Assembly: GCF_938028825.1 (NCBI RefSeq)
Contig: NZ_CALIZP010000067.1
Location: 1 to 30,798 of the forward strand
Reading direction: 5' to 3'
DNA: 30,798 bases
Source: an uncultured Cardiobacterium sp.
GTDB lineage: Bacteria; Pseudomonadota; Gammaproteobacteria; Cardiobacteriales; Cardiobacteriaceae
Shown piece by piece: positions 16,601 to 23,978 of this stretch. Under the pieces are notes generated by a model, which saw nothing but the letters and a program-made list of their open reading frames with translations, searched no databases and was not told the DNA's origin. Every line of letters begins with the position of its first letter. The first letter of the stretch is position 1. The position numbers and the translations under genes are program-made.

Positions 16601-16872
16601 AGGCGGCACTGCAAGCGGCACATTTGCGCTTCCGCCCCATCGTGATGACCTCGCTTGCCTTCATCCTCGGCGTCGTCCCGCTCTACTTCGCCAGCGGCGC
16701 CAGCTCTGCGAGCCAGCGCGCCATCGGCACCAGCGTCTTCTGGGGGATGAGCATCGGCACTTTCCTCGGCCTCGTCATGATCCCCATCTTCTTCGTCCTC
16801 GTCCGCAAACTCTTCCCGGGCAAACTCGGCGTGCACGACAAATACGCCACCCGCGAAGACCAGCCCTACTGA
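13690..16872 (+). CDS. RND efflux transporter (AcrB/MtrD-type)
   Basis: A 1060-residue hydrophobe/amphiphile efflux (HAE1) pump, a proton-driven inner-membrane trimer. It starts MSKFFINRPVFAWVVAIFIVI, the standard first helix. The transmembrane proton-relay Asp pair is at 408-409 (GIVVDDAIVVVENVE) and the matching Lys at about 950 (LTVKNAILIIEFAKDL). Two large periplasmic porter and docking loops separate the helix bundles. The length and the paired halves are complete, with no frameshift. GGGGGAA precedes the ATG, and the gene begins 10 bases after the adaptor. Its stop overlaps the first possible ATG of the next gene (TGATG). Substrates are probably hydrophobic drugs, dyes or detergents, by family. 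Confidence 0.96.
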   Translation: MSKFFINRPVFAWVVAIFIVIAGLLALQRLPVEQYPNVSAPKITVRVSYPGASAAEIEESVLSIMEREMNGIDGLDYMQASADASGSGELSLTFVSGTDEDIAQVNVQNAVSQVTSRLPGTVTQNGITVGKQSTNFLMVVALQRSEKSSLTVREMSDYAQRNIVPELQRIDGVGGIRLFGAETAMRIWLNPEKLRGYNLSAADVSAAIAAQNRSIPTGSLGSLPALPGQSFSAVINVPGQLRNVAEFENIVLKSTEGGATVRLKDVAHVELGQESYMASARLNGESTTGMAVQLSNSGNAVAVAKAVKARMAELQQYFPEGMSWSAPYDTSLFVSLSIEQVLHTLMEAMVLVFIVMFLFLQNIRYTLIPAIVVPISLMGAVALMAPLGLSINVLTMFAMVLVIGIVVDDAIVVVENVERLMAEEKLTPYQATRKSMGQISGAIVGITLVNIVVFLPMAFMSGSTGAIYRQFSLVMAGSIGFSGFLALTLTPALCATMLKPVRDDHHEKRGFFGWFNRAVKAATHAYEATIARFIRISYLMFVIYLGVGVGAAFLFLRLPTSFLPNEDQGFVIASLQLPTGATAERTIEKLKEMENVAKGIPEIKNMFAVQGFSFSGSGQNMGMSFIILKDWKERTRPDQSAAAISGKLMGGFMGIRDATIFALSPPAIPSLGTSSGFDLMLEDRGGQGHAALLAARNQLMGMAMQKKDMIGQIRPSGLEDAPQLRIDINRDAAYAQNVTISSIANILGTNFGSAYINDFPNNGRLQRVTVQADAGTRMQEEGLKSLDIPNTKGGQVPLGAIANFTWEQGQMQATRYNGYPAMQLSGSAAQGQSSGDAMNTMVELTKALPPGFALEWTGLALEEQRAGDQQMYVLGFSLLAVFLCLAALYESWSIPFAVILVVPLGVLGATGGIFGRNWFNTLMAGGNAELFANDVYLKVGLITIIGLTVKNAILIIEFAKDLQEGGKTRIQAALQAAHLRFRPIVMTSLAFILGVVPLYFASGASSASQRAIGTSVFWGMSIGTFLGLVMIPIFFVLVRKLFPGKLGVHDKYATREDQPY

Positions 16873-16889
16873 TGAACAAGGATTGCACC

Positions 16890-18380
16890 ATGAAAACCCT
16901 GCTGAAACCCGTCCCGCTGGCCTTGTGGCTGGCGGGCTGCTCCCTCGCCCCCAACTACGAACAGCCCGATGTCGCCCTGCCGCAAAGCTGGATGGAAGTC
17001 GCCATCGGCGAACAGGGCAATGCTGTCGCCCCCACCGCCGATACCCTCGGCTGGCGCGAATACTTCCGCGACCCGCAACTGCAACAGCTCATCAGCGAAG
17101 CGCTCGCGCACAACCACGACCTGAAAAACGCCGCGCTCAACATCGAAATTGCCGAAGCCCAATACGGCATCCAGCGCACCGACTACCTGCCCTCGGTCAA
17201 CGCCCAGGGCGCGCGCGCGCGCAGCCGCACCCCGCGCGATTTGAGCAGCAGCGGGCAGGCTGTCATCGGCGAAAGCTGGACCGTGGGACTTGCCACCGGC
17301 GCCTACGAAATCGACTTCTACGGCCGGGTCAAATCGCTGAACGAAAAAGCCCTGCAAACCTACCTCGCCACTCGCGAAGCCCGCGACGCCGCGCAACTGA
17401 GCATCATCGGCGCGGTCGCCAAAACCTACTACCAGGCCCGCATCACCGCCGCACAAATGCAGCTTGCCGAAGACGTGCTGCACACCCGGCAGGAAACCTA
17501 CCGCCTCTCCAAACTGCAATTCGACGCCGGGCTGATGACGGCGGGCGACCTGCGCGGCGTCGAAGCGCAAATCGAAAGCGCGCGCAGCAGTTACAGCGAG
17601 GCCGAACGCAGCCACCAGCAGGCGTTGAACGCCCTGTCGCTGCTCGTCGGCAAACCCGTTAGCCAGCTCAAACTGCCGCCGGCGGGCGACCTGCGCAACC
17701 AGTTCGCCGACATCCGCCTGCCCTCCGGCATCCCGTCTGCCGCCCTGCAACACCGCCCGGACATTCGCGAAGCCGAATACAAAATCAAAGCGGCGAACGG
17801 CGACATCGGCGCAGCACGCGCGGCACTCTACCCCAGCATCTCGCTCACCGGCAGCCTCGGCTACGGCAGCACCGAACTGGGCAACCTGATCAAAGCGCCG
17901 AATCTCAGCTGGAACTTCACGCCGAGCATCAGCATCCCCATCTTCAACCGTGCCAAACTCAACCGCGCGCTGGACATCAGCGAAGCGCAGCAGAAAATCC
18001 TCGTCGAAACCTACCAGAAGACCGTGCAAACCGCCTTCTACGAAATCGCCGACGCGCTCACCGCGCGCAAAACCCTGGCCGAACAATACGAAGCACAACG
18101 ACGCGGCAACACCGCCGTCTCCGACCGCCTGCGTTTGGAAAACCTGCGCTTTGAAGCAGGCATCAGCACCGCGCTGGATCGCCTCGACGCGCAGCGGGAA
18201 AGCTATGCCAGCGACCAGGGCCTGCTCGCCACCGAGCTGCAAATGCTCACCAACAACGTCGATCTCTACATCGCCATGGGCGGCGGCCTGCACGAATACG
18301 GCGTGACGGCGCCTGATGCCGCCAAGGACACCACGCCGGCGAAGGCCAATAAAGCTGCTCCCCGGATCAAAAAACGCTGA
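16890..18380 (+). CDS. Outer-membrane efflux lipoprotein (OprM/NodT/MtrE family)
   Basis: A 496-residue outer-membrane factor. The start at 16890 gives a lipoprotein signal, with LWLAGC placing the lipidated Cys at residue 17. AAGGA lies 7 bases upstream, whereas an ATG at 16872 would add six residues. N-terminal family marks are SLAPNYEQPDVALPQSW and LGWREYFRDPQLQQLI. Two homologous halves of helical hairpins follow, with YEIDFYGRVKSLNEKA and QHRPDIREAEYKIKAANGDIGAARAALYPSISLTGSLGYGS. It completes a three-gene adaptor-pump-channel operon and is followed by a strong terminator. Confidence 0.94.
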   Translation: MKTLLKPVPLALWLAGCSLAPNYEQPDVALPQSWMEVAIGEQGNAVAPTADTLGWREYFRDPQLQQLISEALAHNHDLKNAALNIEIAEAQYGIQRTDYLPSVNAQGARARSRTPRDLSSSGQAVIGESWTVGLATGAYEIDFYGRVKSLNEKALQTYLATREARDAAQLSIIGAVAKTYYQARITAAQMQLAEDVLHTRQETYRLSKLQFDAGLMTAGDLRGVEAQIESARSSYSEAERSHQQALNALSLLVGKPVSQLKLPPAGDLRNQFADIRLPSGIPSAALQHRPDIREAEYKIKAANGDIGAARAALYPSISLTGSLGYGSTELGNLIKAPNLSWNFTPSISIPIFNRAKLNRALDISEAQQKILVETYQKTVQTAFYEIADALTARKTLAEQYEAQRRGNTAVSDRLRLENLRFEAGISTALDRLDAQRESYASDQGLLATELQMLTNNVDLYIAMGGGLHEYGVTAPDAAKDTTPAKANKAAPRIKKR

Positions 18381-18394
18381 CACGCAGGCATAAA

Positions 18395-18419
18395 AGACCC
18401 GCCTTCCGGCGGGTTTTTT
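18395..18419 (+). terminator. Intrinsic terminator of the efflux operon
   Basis: ACCCGCC / GGCGGGT form a 7-bp GC-rich stem with loop TTCC followed by T6, starting about 15 bases past the stop. Confidence 0.92.
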
Positions 18420-18501
18420 ATGGCTGCCGCCACACAGCGGCATAGGGCGGCTTCAGCCCTCAATCAGGTAAGCGACAGGAAGCGAACCGCCGCTGTATCC
18501 G

Positions 18502-19023
18502 TCAGGCAGTCGGCGGAGCAACCGTTACCAATGCCAGCAGGCTTTCCCGCCCGCCGCTCGTCGGGCGTGGGGCTTTGCCGCTGCTGGCAGCTTTGGCAAG
18601 GCCGCTACGCTGTTCGCGCAGTTCGCGGATGATGGCCGGGTAGGGGTTGTCGTCACCGCTGGCCGTGCTTTCATTGAGGTAGTCGAGGCGGTAGTCCAGC
18701 GCCTGTTCGGCGCGACGCAGGGCACGGTCGCCGCCGTAGAGGATATCGCGGCAGAGGCTTTCCACAGCGGAGAGCAGTTCAAGCGCACCTTGCTCGCCGT
18801 TATCGTCGTCGCTGTCATGCCAGAGGTAGTCAATCAGGCTGTCGTACAGGGCGGCGGCCTGTTCTTGAGCGTTTTGTCCCTGGGCGAGCCGTTCAAGCAG
18901 GGCGCGCACCTGGGCGTGGATATCGCCGCCTTCGTGGGCGGTGAGGAAGGCGGCGACGCGGGAGTCGTCGCTGAGGGCTTGCAGGTTCCAGGCGGCTAGC
19001 GCCAGTTGGTTTTTGTGTTTCAT
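18502..19023 (-). CDS. Hypothetical helical protein
   Basis: I do not recognise this 173-residue protein. It is predicted largely helical and acidic in the middle, with DSDDDNGEQGALELLSAVESL around residue 90. It has no signal peptide or membrane helix. The last 35 residues are low in complexity (AKAASSGKAPRPTSGG). I start it at the ATG at 19023 (MKHKNQLALAAWNLQ); a further in-frame ATG at 19056 lies against the repeat element and would add an unlikely Pro/Arg-rich leader. No strong ribosome site is visible. Codon use is normal for the window, which supports it being real. It lies downstream of the APE operon but is separated by a repeat element, so co-transcription is uncertain. Confidence 0.6.
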   Translation of the reverse strand: MKHKNQLALAAWNLQALSDDSRVAAFLTAHEGGDIHAQVRALLERLAQGQNAQEQAAALYDSLIDYLWHDSDDDNGEQGALELLSAVESLCRDILYGGDRALRRAEQALDYRLDYLNESTASGDDNPYPAIIRELREQRSGLAKAASSGKAPRPTSGGRESLLALVTVAPPTA

Positions 19024-19059
19024 CGGTCTTGGGTTTCGTGTTTGCGGAGTGCGCATTTT

Positions 19060-19163
19060 ATAGCCGTTCCCCAGAGAACCAATACAGTGTTGGCTTGTCT
19101 CGCGTACTTATCTGTGCGCCCTTCGGCTCGCCGTCTGGTTTCGGTCCTATTGGAAACGGCTAT
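19060..19163. repeat. MITE-like small repeat, copy 2
   Basis: A 104-bp element with inverted ends: ATAGCCGTTCC on the left and GGAAACGGCTAT on the right. The flanking GCGCATT also recurs in inverted form on the right (AATGCGC). The core holds TACAGTGTTGGCTTGTCT, GCGTACTTATCTGTGCG and CTTCGGCTCGCCGTCTGG, diverged versions of the blocks in the element at 3671-3822. It lies between the hypothetical gene and the thioesterase gene that ends the APE operon, where its stem could terminate or stabilise transcripts. Confidence 0.65.
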
Positions 19164-19182
19164 GGCGGAATGCGCCCGTTTT

Positions 19183-19629
19183 CTACCACTGTCCGTCCGC
19201 TGCCTCACGCGCCAGCGCCGCGTGGATACGAGCCTGCCAGTCGGTGGGGGTTTGGTACTGGGTTTCGCCGTTATCAAGGCGCACTGCGATTTGCATGGTG
19301 GATGCTTTGGTGAGCAATTCGCCGCTGTCGCGGTCGTGGATGGTGTAGTCGAGTTTCAGGCAGCTTTCGTATTCGCGCAGGCCGGTGCGGATGGTGATGT
19401 GGTGGCCGAAGCGTGCCGGGCGGACGTATTTGAGGTTGAGTTGGGCGACGGGCCAGCCGTAGCCTGCTGCCGCCATTTGTGCGTAGCCGTAATCCAGGCG
19501 GTCGAGCCAGGCGCAGCGCGCCAGTTCGAGGTATTTGATGTAGTGACCATGCCAGACGATATGCATGCTGTCCACGTCGAAGAAGGGGATGTGGTGCGGG
19601 TATTCAAGGATGAGGCGGGCGTTTTTCAT
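19183..19629 (-). CDS. apeK: APE-cluster acyl thioesterase (4HBT hot-dog)
   Basis: A 148-residue hot-dog thioesterase of the 4-hydroxybenzoyl-CoA type. The N-terminal motif FFDVDSMHIVWHGHYIKYLELAR places the family's active-site Asp at residue 20 and the conserved Tyr near 30. The middle strand GHHITIRTGLREYESCLKLDY is typical. It would hydrolyse or edit acyl-ACP/CoA intermediates. It starts at the ATG at 19629, overlapping the acyltransferase gene by 26 bases. It is the last APE-type gene in the operon here, and apeK is the name used for the equivalent gene in E. coli; I assign it by family and gene order. Confidence 0.75.
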   Translation of the reverse strand: MKNARLILEYPHHIPFFDVDSMHIVWHGHYIKYLELARCAWLDRLDYGYAQMAAAGYGWPVAQLNLKYVRPARFGHHITIRTGLREYESCLKLDYTIHDRDSGELLTKASTMQIAVRLDNGETQYQTPTDWQARIHAALAREAADGQW

Positions 19630-20548
19630 CGTCGTTCCAGAAGTCGTAGAAGTTGAACCATTGCAGCGGTGCGCGGCGGCATTCGTCTTCAAGCAGGCGG
19701 GCGTAGCGCGCGGCAGCGTCGCGGATGACGGCGTGGCGGGTGCTTTTCTGCCAGGTGATGCTTGTGGCGAAGTTGGCGAGATGCAGGTGGTAGCGGCCAT
19801 GCTCTTTGCGGCAGAAGAGGGTGTTGAGGCGAGTGCTCAGGAGTCCGGCGAGCAGCCACGGCCCCTGCGCGAAGACAGCATCGTCGCCGAGGAAGGGGAC
19901 GCGCACGGTCTTTTCGCCGCGCAGCGGCACGCGGTCGGCGGCGATTGCCAGCCATTCGCCGCGCTCCACGCGCTGTTGCAGTTCGAGCATGATGGCGGCG
20001 TCGAGTTCGCTTACCTGAATCATGCGGATGTCGTCGGCGCCCGCTTTTTGCAGGGCGCGGTTGTAGGCGGGCGCGTGCTTGTTGTGGACGAGGATGTTTA
20101 GCGCGAAATGTTGGTGATGGGCGACCAGCGCGCGGCAGATTTCCATGTTGCCGTGGTGGCTGCACAGCAGGATTTCACCGCGCGCACCGGCGGCGGGGTG
20201 ATCCATGCGGTGGTAGATGTTGTCCGGGTCGGAGACGGTGAGGTCGCGGTAGGTGAGGCGGCGTTGCCACACGGCGAAGCGGTCGGCAATCGCTTCGGCG
20301 AAGCTGCGGATTTGCCGGTAGGCGGCAAATCGCGGCAGGTGCAGGCCGGGGGTGCTGGCGACGAGGCGGCGCTGGTAGCGGACGATGTTGCGTCGCGCAC
20401 GCGGGCTGGTGCCGTAGTAGTAGCCGCTGATGATGGCGACGGCAAGCGGCAGCAGCCAGGCGGGGAAATGGCGCACGATTTGCGTGGTTAGCCACAGGGC
20501 GAGCGGGTTGCCGCGTTCGTGCTGTGCGGCCCAGTGGTTGTCGTTCAT
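19604..20548 (-). CDS. LpxL/HtrB-type acyltransferase of the APE cluster
   Basis: A 314-residue lipid A acyltransferase-like protein (LpxL/HtrB superfamily). A membrane anchor lies near residues 25-45 (FPAWLLPLAVAIISGYYYG), and the catalytic HxxxxE-type motif is SHHGNMEICRAL near 125. An ADRVPLRGEKTVRVPFLG region follows. In the APE pathway it would transfer the polyene acyl chain or another fatty acid to a lipid core. The ATG at 20548 overlaps the glycosyltransferase stop by ATGA, deciding the start. In E. coli a glycosyltransferase and this acyltransferase are, as I recall, one fused protein (ApeJ); here they are two genes. Confidence 0.8.
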   Translation of the reverse strand: MNDNHWAAQHERGNPLALWLTTQIVRHFPAWLLPLAVAIISGYYYGTSPRARRNIVRYQRRLVASTPGLHLPRFAAYRQIRSFAEAIADRFAVWQRRLTYRDLTVSDPDNIYHRMDHPAAGARGEILLCSHHGNMEICRALVAHHQHFALNILVHNKHAPAYNRALQKAGADDIRMIQVSELDAAIMLELQQRVERGEWLAIAADRVPLRGEKTVRVPFLGDDAVFAQGPWLLAGLLSTRLNTLFCRKEHGRYHLHLANFATSITWQKSTRHAVIRDAAARYARLLEDECRRAPLQWFNFYDFWNDDEKRPPHP

Positions 20549-21273
20549 GCTTTGTGCCATAGCTTTTGCAGCCGCCACAGGATACCGCTGAAAAAGAGGC
20601 GGGCGTGCATGGCGCTGATGCGCAGATTGTCGCGCCAGAGGTGGAAATGCGAGATACCGTCCGCCTGGTAGCGGACATGGGTATCGAGCCAGACGAGCGG
20701 CGTGCCGTGGCGATAGTGATGAACGAGGATTTCGATGTCGAAATCCATGCGGTCGCCGCAGCGGTGCCGTTGCAGGAGCGCGGCGGTGCTGGCCACGGGA
20801 TAGAGGCGGTAGCCGCACATACCGTCGTGGATGGCGCGGCTGCCGGTGTTAACCCACAGCCAGAAGTTAGTGATTTTGCGCCCGTAAAGACGGCTTTTCG
20901 GCGCATCGTCGCCGTAGGCAGGGCGGCCGCAGACGAGCGCCTGCGGGTTGGAGCGTCCGGCGGCAAGGAAGCGGGCGGCGTCGGCGAGGTCGTGCTGGCC
21001 GTCGGCGTCCACCTGCAAGGCGTGGCTGTAGCCGTGCGCCGCCGCCCAGCGGATGCCGTCCTTGACGGCGGCGCCTTTGCCGCCGTTTTTGGCGCGGGCG
21101 AGGAGATGGACGGCGGGATTACCGGCAGCGAGGGCTTGCGCGGCGGCCAGACCGGCAGCGCTTGAGCCGTCATCAACGATGAGGACGGGTAGGTCAAGCG
21201 CGCGCAGGGCAGCAGTAACGGCGGCGAGGGTGCCGCCGTGGTTGTAATGGGGGATGAGGGCGATGGGGTGCAT
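20545..21273 (-). CDS. GT2-family glycosyltransferase of the APE cluster
   Basis: A 242-residue GT-A fold glycosyltransferase family 2. It has the nucleotide-sugar site VLIVDDGSSAAG near residue 35, then KNGGKGAAVKDGIRWA, and the metal-binding DxD as QVDADGQHDLAD near 88. MDFDIEILVHHYRHG follows in the acceptor region. A hydrophobic C-terminal stretch may touch the membrane. It probably glycosylates the lipid precursor of the polyene lipid. It overlaps the next acyltransferase gene by ATGA and is preceded by a 554-base gap containing two small open frames. No clear ribosome site lies before the ATG at 21273. Confidence 0.82.
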   Translation of the reverse strand: MHPIALIPHYNHGGTLAAVTAALRALDLPVLIVDDGSSAAGLAAAQALAAGNPAVHLLARAKNGGKGAAVKDGIRWAAAHGYSHALQVDADGQHDLADAARFLAAGRSNPQALVCGRPAYGDDAPKSRLYGRKITNFWLWVNTGSRAIHDGMCGYRLYPVASTAALLQRHRCGDRMDFDIEILVHHYRHGTPLVWLDTHVRYQADGISHFHLWRDNLRISAMHARLFFSGILWRLQKLWHKA

Positions 21274-21280
21274 GGCTGAG

Positions 21281-21416
21281 TCAGGTTGTGAGCAGGTGGA
21301 TGAGGATGACAGTGTAGATGGCGGCGTTGAGAAAGGGCAATTTGTCTAGCCAGCGTTGATAGGTGCGACCGCCCCAGCCACGGCTGCGGGGGTCGTTGAG
21401 GTTCGGGGTTAAGGTT
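21281..21416 (-). other. Possible small membrane peptide or coding remnant
   Basis: Just upstream of the glycosyltransferase, the minus-strand frame ending at 21281 reads DPRSRGWGGRTYQRWLDKL, then a hydrophobic stretch FLNAAIYTVILIHLLTT. Codon use looks natural, and the stop lies 7 bases before the glycosyltransferase ATG, as in an operon. However, I see no ATG, GTG or TTG start placed sensibly before it, so it may be the tail of a broken gene. I do not recognise it. Confidence 0.35.
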
Positions 21417-21659
21417 TCATAACTTTTGGGCGCGGTGGAAGGCCATGATGGCGGCAACGAGGGCTTTACAATCAAGATAATCCTGCATGATCGTGGTGCC
21501 GATAGCGTCCGTGCTGAAATTGACCGTATCAATCCGGCTTTGTGGATGATGCACCACAAGGGCAGTCGTCGTGATGATGTGTCCGTCTTGGCGCCGTATG
21601 GTAATGGGGTATTGCCCAAAGGCGTGGCAACGAATACTGTCGAGCTGATAGCGGGGCAT
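21417..21659 (-). CDS. Small hypothetical protein inside the APE operon
   Basis: An 80-residue open frame (MPRYQLDSIRCHAFGQYP...) with balanced amino-acid composition and GC-ending codons, which suggests real coding rather than chance. It has no signal peptide, membrane helix or motif I know. No ribosome site is visible before the ATG. Its TGA runs into the next small frame toward the glycosyltransferase. An inverted repeat GAGACG / CGTCTC (21759-21780) lies about 100 bases upstream. It sits between the AMP-ligase/dehydratase and glycosyltransferase genes, where I know of no standard APE gene. Confidence 0.45.
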   Translation of the reverse strand: MPRYQLDSIRCHAFGQYPITIRRQDGHIITTTALVVHHPQSRIDTVNFSTDAIGTTIMQDYLDCKALVAAIMAFHRAQKL

Positions 21660-21827
21660 GGCAGGAATTATGGCGGTTGGTATGGCGCAATCGTAGCGGT
21701 TTCTGCCGCTGGCGACGAGTGCGGGCGGCGGGCGGGGTAATCACACAGTTTGTTTTTTGAGACGTTACAGGCACCGTCTCTACGTTTTTCCCTTCTGTCG
21801 TGGCGTCGTCGTGCGCATGGAATGCCA
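21660..21827. other. Gap downstream of the AMP-ligase gene
   Basis: About 170 bases after the AMP-ligase/dehydratase stop hold only a 6-bp inverted repeat, GAGACG (21759-21764) and CGTCTC (21775-21780). It is flanked by short T-runs on the plus strand and reads as AAAAAA on the minus strand, so it is not a convincing terminator for the operon. Confidence 0.4.
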
Positions 21828-23402
21828 TCAAACAGGTGCGTCGTTCAGGCGGTAAACGATGCGGCCGGAGGCGCATTTGCCGTGGCCGTTATCGCAGGTG
21901 AAGTGCAGTTTGCCGCGTGCTGCGTCGTAGCGCAGGGTGAGGGTCAGGAGGTCGTAGGGGCGCAGGAATTGTTGGTATTTGAGTTGTTCGATGGCGCTGA
22001 TGGTAGCGGTAAGGCCGAGGTCGCGAGCGGCCAGCGCCAGCGCCCAGCGGCATTGCACCACGCCCGGTACGAGGGCCATCCGGTCGAAGTGCCCTTTGCA
22101 GTAGTGCAGGTCGAGCGGGACGCGGGCACGGTAGGTGTGGGTGTCGCCGTCGGTTTCGCCCGGCTGCCAGGCGGGGGCAAGGATGGGTTCGCGCAGGGCG
22201 TGTTCCCAGTCGGCGCGGGCGATTTTGCCCTGGCTGTTGCGCGGCAGGCGGTCGGTGACGCGGATATGGCGCGGCACGGCGAGGCGGTCGTGCTGTTGCA
22301 GGAGCAGGGCGCGCCAGCGGGCGAGCAGGGCAGGGCGGCCTTCGTCGCGCCAGGCGCGGATGCCGTCGTCGCTGAGGGCGATCCAGGCGCAGAGGTGGCC
22401 GCTGTCGGGGTGCAGGGCACAGTGGCTGTCGGCGATGGTCGGATCGCTGTTCAGGCTGTGTTCGAGGGCGTTCAGGGCGATGCGTTTGTCGCCGCGTTTG
22501 ATGATGCGGTCGCTTCTGCCGAGGAGGTTGTGCGCTTCGTCCACAAGGTCGCCGGTGGCAATCCAGCCGTGGGTCCACGGGCTTTTGACGTGTAGCGCGC
22601 CGTCGGGGTCGCGACGGGTGGTAACGCCGGGCAGCGGGCGGCGGCCTGTGCCGTCGTCGATGCTGATGACGCCGCTTTCGGTGCTGCCGTAGATGTCGAG
22701 CACGGTACAGTCGAGTTGGGCGCGCAGGGCGGCAGCAACGGCGGGGTCGAGCGCGCCGCCCGCGCTGGTAATGCAGGCAACGCGGCCGCGCCACGGGGTA
22801 AGGTCGTGTCCGGCGACGAGGGTATGCAGCAGTGCCGGGGTACTGATCCAGATTTGCGGGGTGGTGCTGCGACGGCTGGCGTCAAGCAGCAGTTCGGGGT
22901 AGCGGTGCTGGGCGGGGTCGATGTGCCAACCGGCGAGGAGGCTGTGGATGGTGCGGAAGGTGAGGCCGTAGAGGTGCTGCGGGTGTACGCTGCCGAGGGC
23001 GGTAGCGCTGCGGGGCCAGTGCGGCAGGGTGAGCAGTGCCGCGCTTTCACGCAGCATGGCGCCGAGGGTTTTGGGAACACGGCTGCCGGTGCCGGTGGTA
23101 CCGGAGGTGGAGAGGGTGAGGGGGATGTCGTGCAAGGGTGGCAGGAGAGGCGCGCTGTGGATAGCGGACGTTAGCGGAATGTCGCTGTCGCGCAGGGTAT
23201 CAGGCGCACCGTCGTCGCGTGGCAGGAGTTCGGCAGGCTTGCCGGCGATGGCGCAGGCGATGAGGGCGGCGGCAAGGGTAAGCGGGTTCTCGCAGGTGAG
23301 GCGTTGCGGCTGGCGGAGGCGTGGGGCGAGGGCGCAGGCGGCAGCGCAGATGGCTGCACCATGCGGGCTGCGGGCGAGGGCTTCGGTGAGGATGGTGTTC
23401 AT
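21828..23402 (-). CDS. apeH: AMP-dependent acyl ligase fused to hot-dog dehydratase (APE cluster)
   Basis: A 524-residue two-domain protein. The first about 400 residues are an adenylate-forming ligase: P-loop LSTSGTTGTGSRVPK at about 97-111, DIYGSTESGVIS near 250, WIATGDLVDE, GRSDRIIKRGDKRIALNALE, and LPRNSQGKIAR with the catalytic Lys near the end. The C-terminal about 110 residues are a FabZ-like hot-dog, with RARVPLDLHYCKGHFDRMALVPGVVQ giving the dehydratase active His. The ligase would load an aromatic starter acid on the ACP, and the dehydratase makes the double bonds. In E. coli I recall these as ApeH and ApeI. The ATG at 23402 overlaps the membrane-protein stop by ATGA. Confidence 0.88.
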   Translation of the reverse strand: MNTILTEALARSPHGAAICAAACALAPRLRQPQRLTCENPLTLAAALIACAIAGKPAELLPRDDGAPDTLRDSDIPLTSAIHSAPLLPPLHDIPLTLSTSGTTGTGSRVPKTLGAMLRESAALLTLPHWPRSATALGSVHPQHLYGLTFRTIHSLLAGWHIDPAQHRYPELLLDASRRSTTPQIWISTPALLHTLVAGHDLTPWRGRVACITSAGGALDPAVAAALRAQLDCTVLDIYGSTESGVISIDDGTGRRPLPGVTTRRDPDGALHVKSPWTHGWIATGDLVDEAHNLLGRSDRIIKRGDKRIALNALEHSLNSDPTIADSHCALHPDSGHLCAWIALSDDGIRAWRDEGRPALLARWRALLLQQHDRLAVPRHIRVTDRLPRNSQGKIARADWEHALREPILAPAWQPGETDGDTHTYRARVPLDLHYCKGHFDRMALVPGVVQCRWALALAARDLGLTATISAIEQLKYQQFLRPYDLLTLTLRYDAARGKLHFTCDNGHGKCASGRIVYRLNDAPV

Positions 23403-23923
23403 GTTTTGAGTCGGTAGCGGCGGTAGAGCCATTCGCCGGCGAGGAGGAGGCCCATGAAGATGTAGGAGATGACGCCGGTGTAGAGCGCCCAGGCGCGTTC
23501 GGCGCCGATGAGGCTGAGGGTGGCGATGATACCGCCGTTCAGGATGAAGAAACCGCACCAGATTTGTGTGACGCGACGGGTGTAGGCGACGCCTGCCGGC
23601 GGTAGGTCGGGGTGTTGCAGGCGGGCGAGGCGCTCGATGGCGCTCGGCGGGTGGATAAGGCTGGCGGTGAAGGCGATGAGTAGGGTGGCGTTGATGATGA
23701 GCGGGTAGAGGGTCAGCGCGTTTTTGTTGTCAAGCAGGGTGGTGGCGGTGAAGTAGGCGGCGAGCGCCAGTGCGCCGAGGCGGACGGCGCGACGTGCGGC
23801 GAGGAGGGCGCGCAGCAGCCAGGCGGCGACCATGAGGCAGGCGAGGGCACGCGCGCCGTGGCCGTGATACCACAGCCACGGGTAGGCGAGGGTGAGCAGC
23901 CAGATGGCGGGGCGGATGAGCAT
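23399..23923 (-). CDS. APE-cluster integral membrane protein (COG4648-like)
   Basis: A 174-residue protein with about five hydrophobic helices (AIWLLTLAYPWLWY, LACLMVAAWLLRALL, LIINATLLIAFTASL, FFILNGGIIATLSLIG, GVISYIFMGLLLAGEWLY). The sequence and its place between the ACPs and the AMP-ligase fit the COG4648-type membrane protein of APE clusters; its task is unknown. I start at the ATG at 23923 (MLIRPAIW). No ribosome site is visible there, and the REP sequence begins only 17 bases upstream. Its normal translation signal may therefore have been altered by the inserted element. It overlaps the next gene by ATGA. Confidence 0.78.
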   Translation of the reverse strand: MLIRPAIWLLTLAYPWLWYHGHGARALACLMVAAWLLRALLAARRAVRLGALALAAYFTATTLLDNKNALTLYPLIINATLLIAFTASLIHPPSAIERLARLQHPDLPPAGVAYTRRVTQIWCGFFILNGGIIATLSLIGAERAWALYTGVISYIFMGLLLAGEWLYRRYRLKT

Positions 23924-23940
23924 GGATGGTATTTGCGGAC

Positions 23941-23962
23941 GTAGGGTGGGCCTTGGCCCACC
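23941..23962 (+). repeat. REP sequence, left of RAYT
   Basis: GTAG followed by GGTGGGCC-TT-GGCCCACC: a GTAG tetranucleotide in front of an 8-bp palindromic stem, the classic REP form recognised by RAYT transposases. It is a perfect inverted copy of the 22 bases at 24545-24566. Confidence 0.9.
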
Positions 23963-23978
23963 ATGCGGTTGGGAAGGG

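Noticed and set aside
16866..18443. Long minus-strand open frame opposite the outer-membrane efflux gene
   Set aside because: Antisense shadow; the plus strand has the lipobox, family motifs and operon context.
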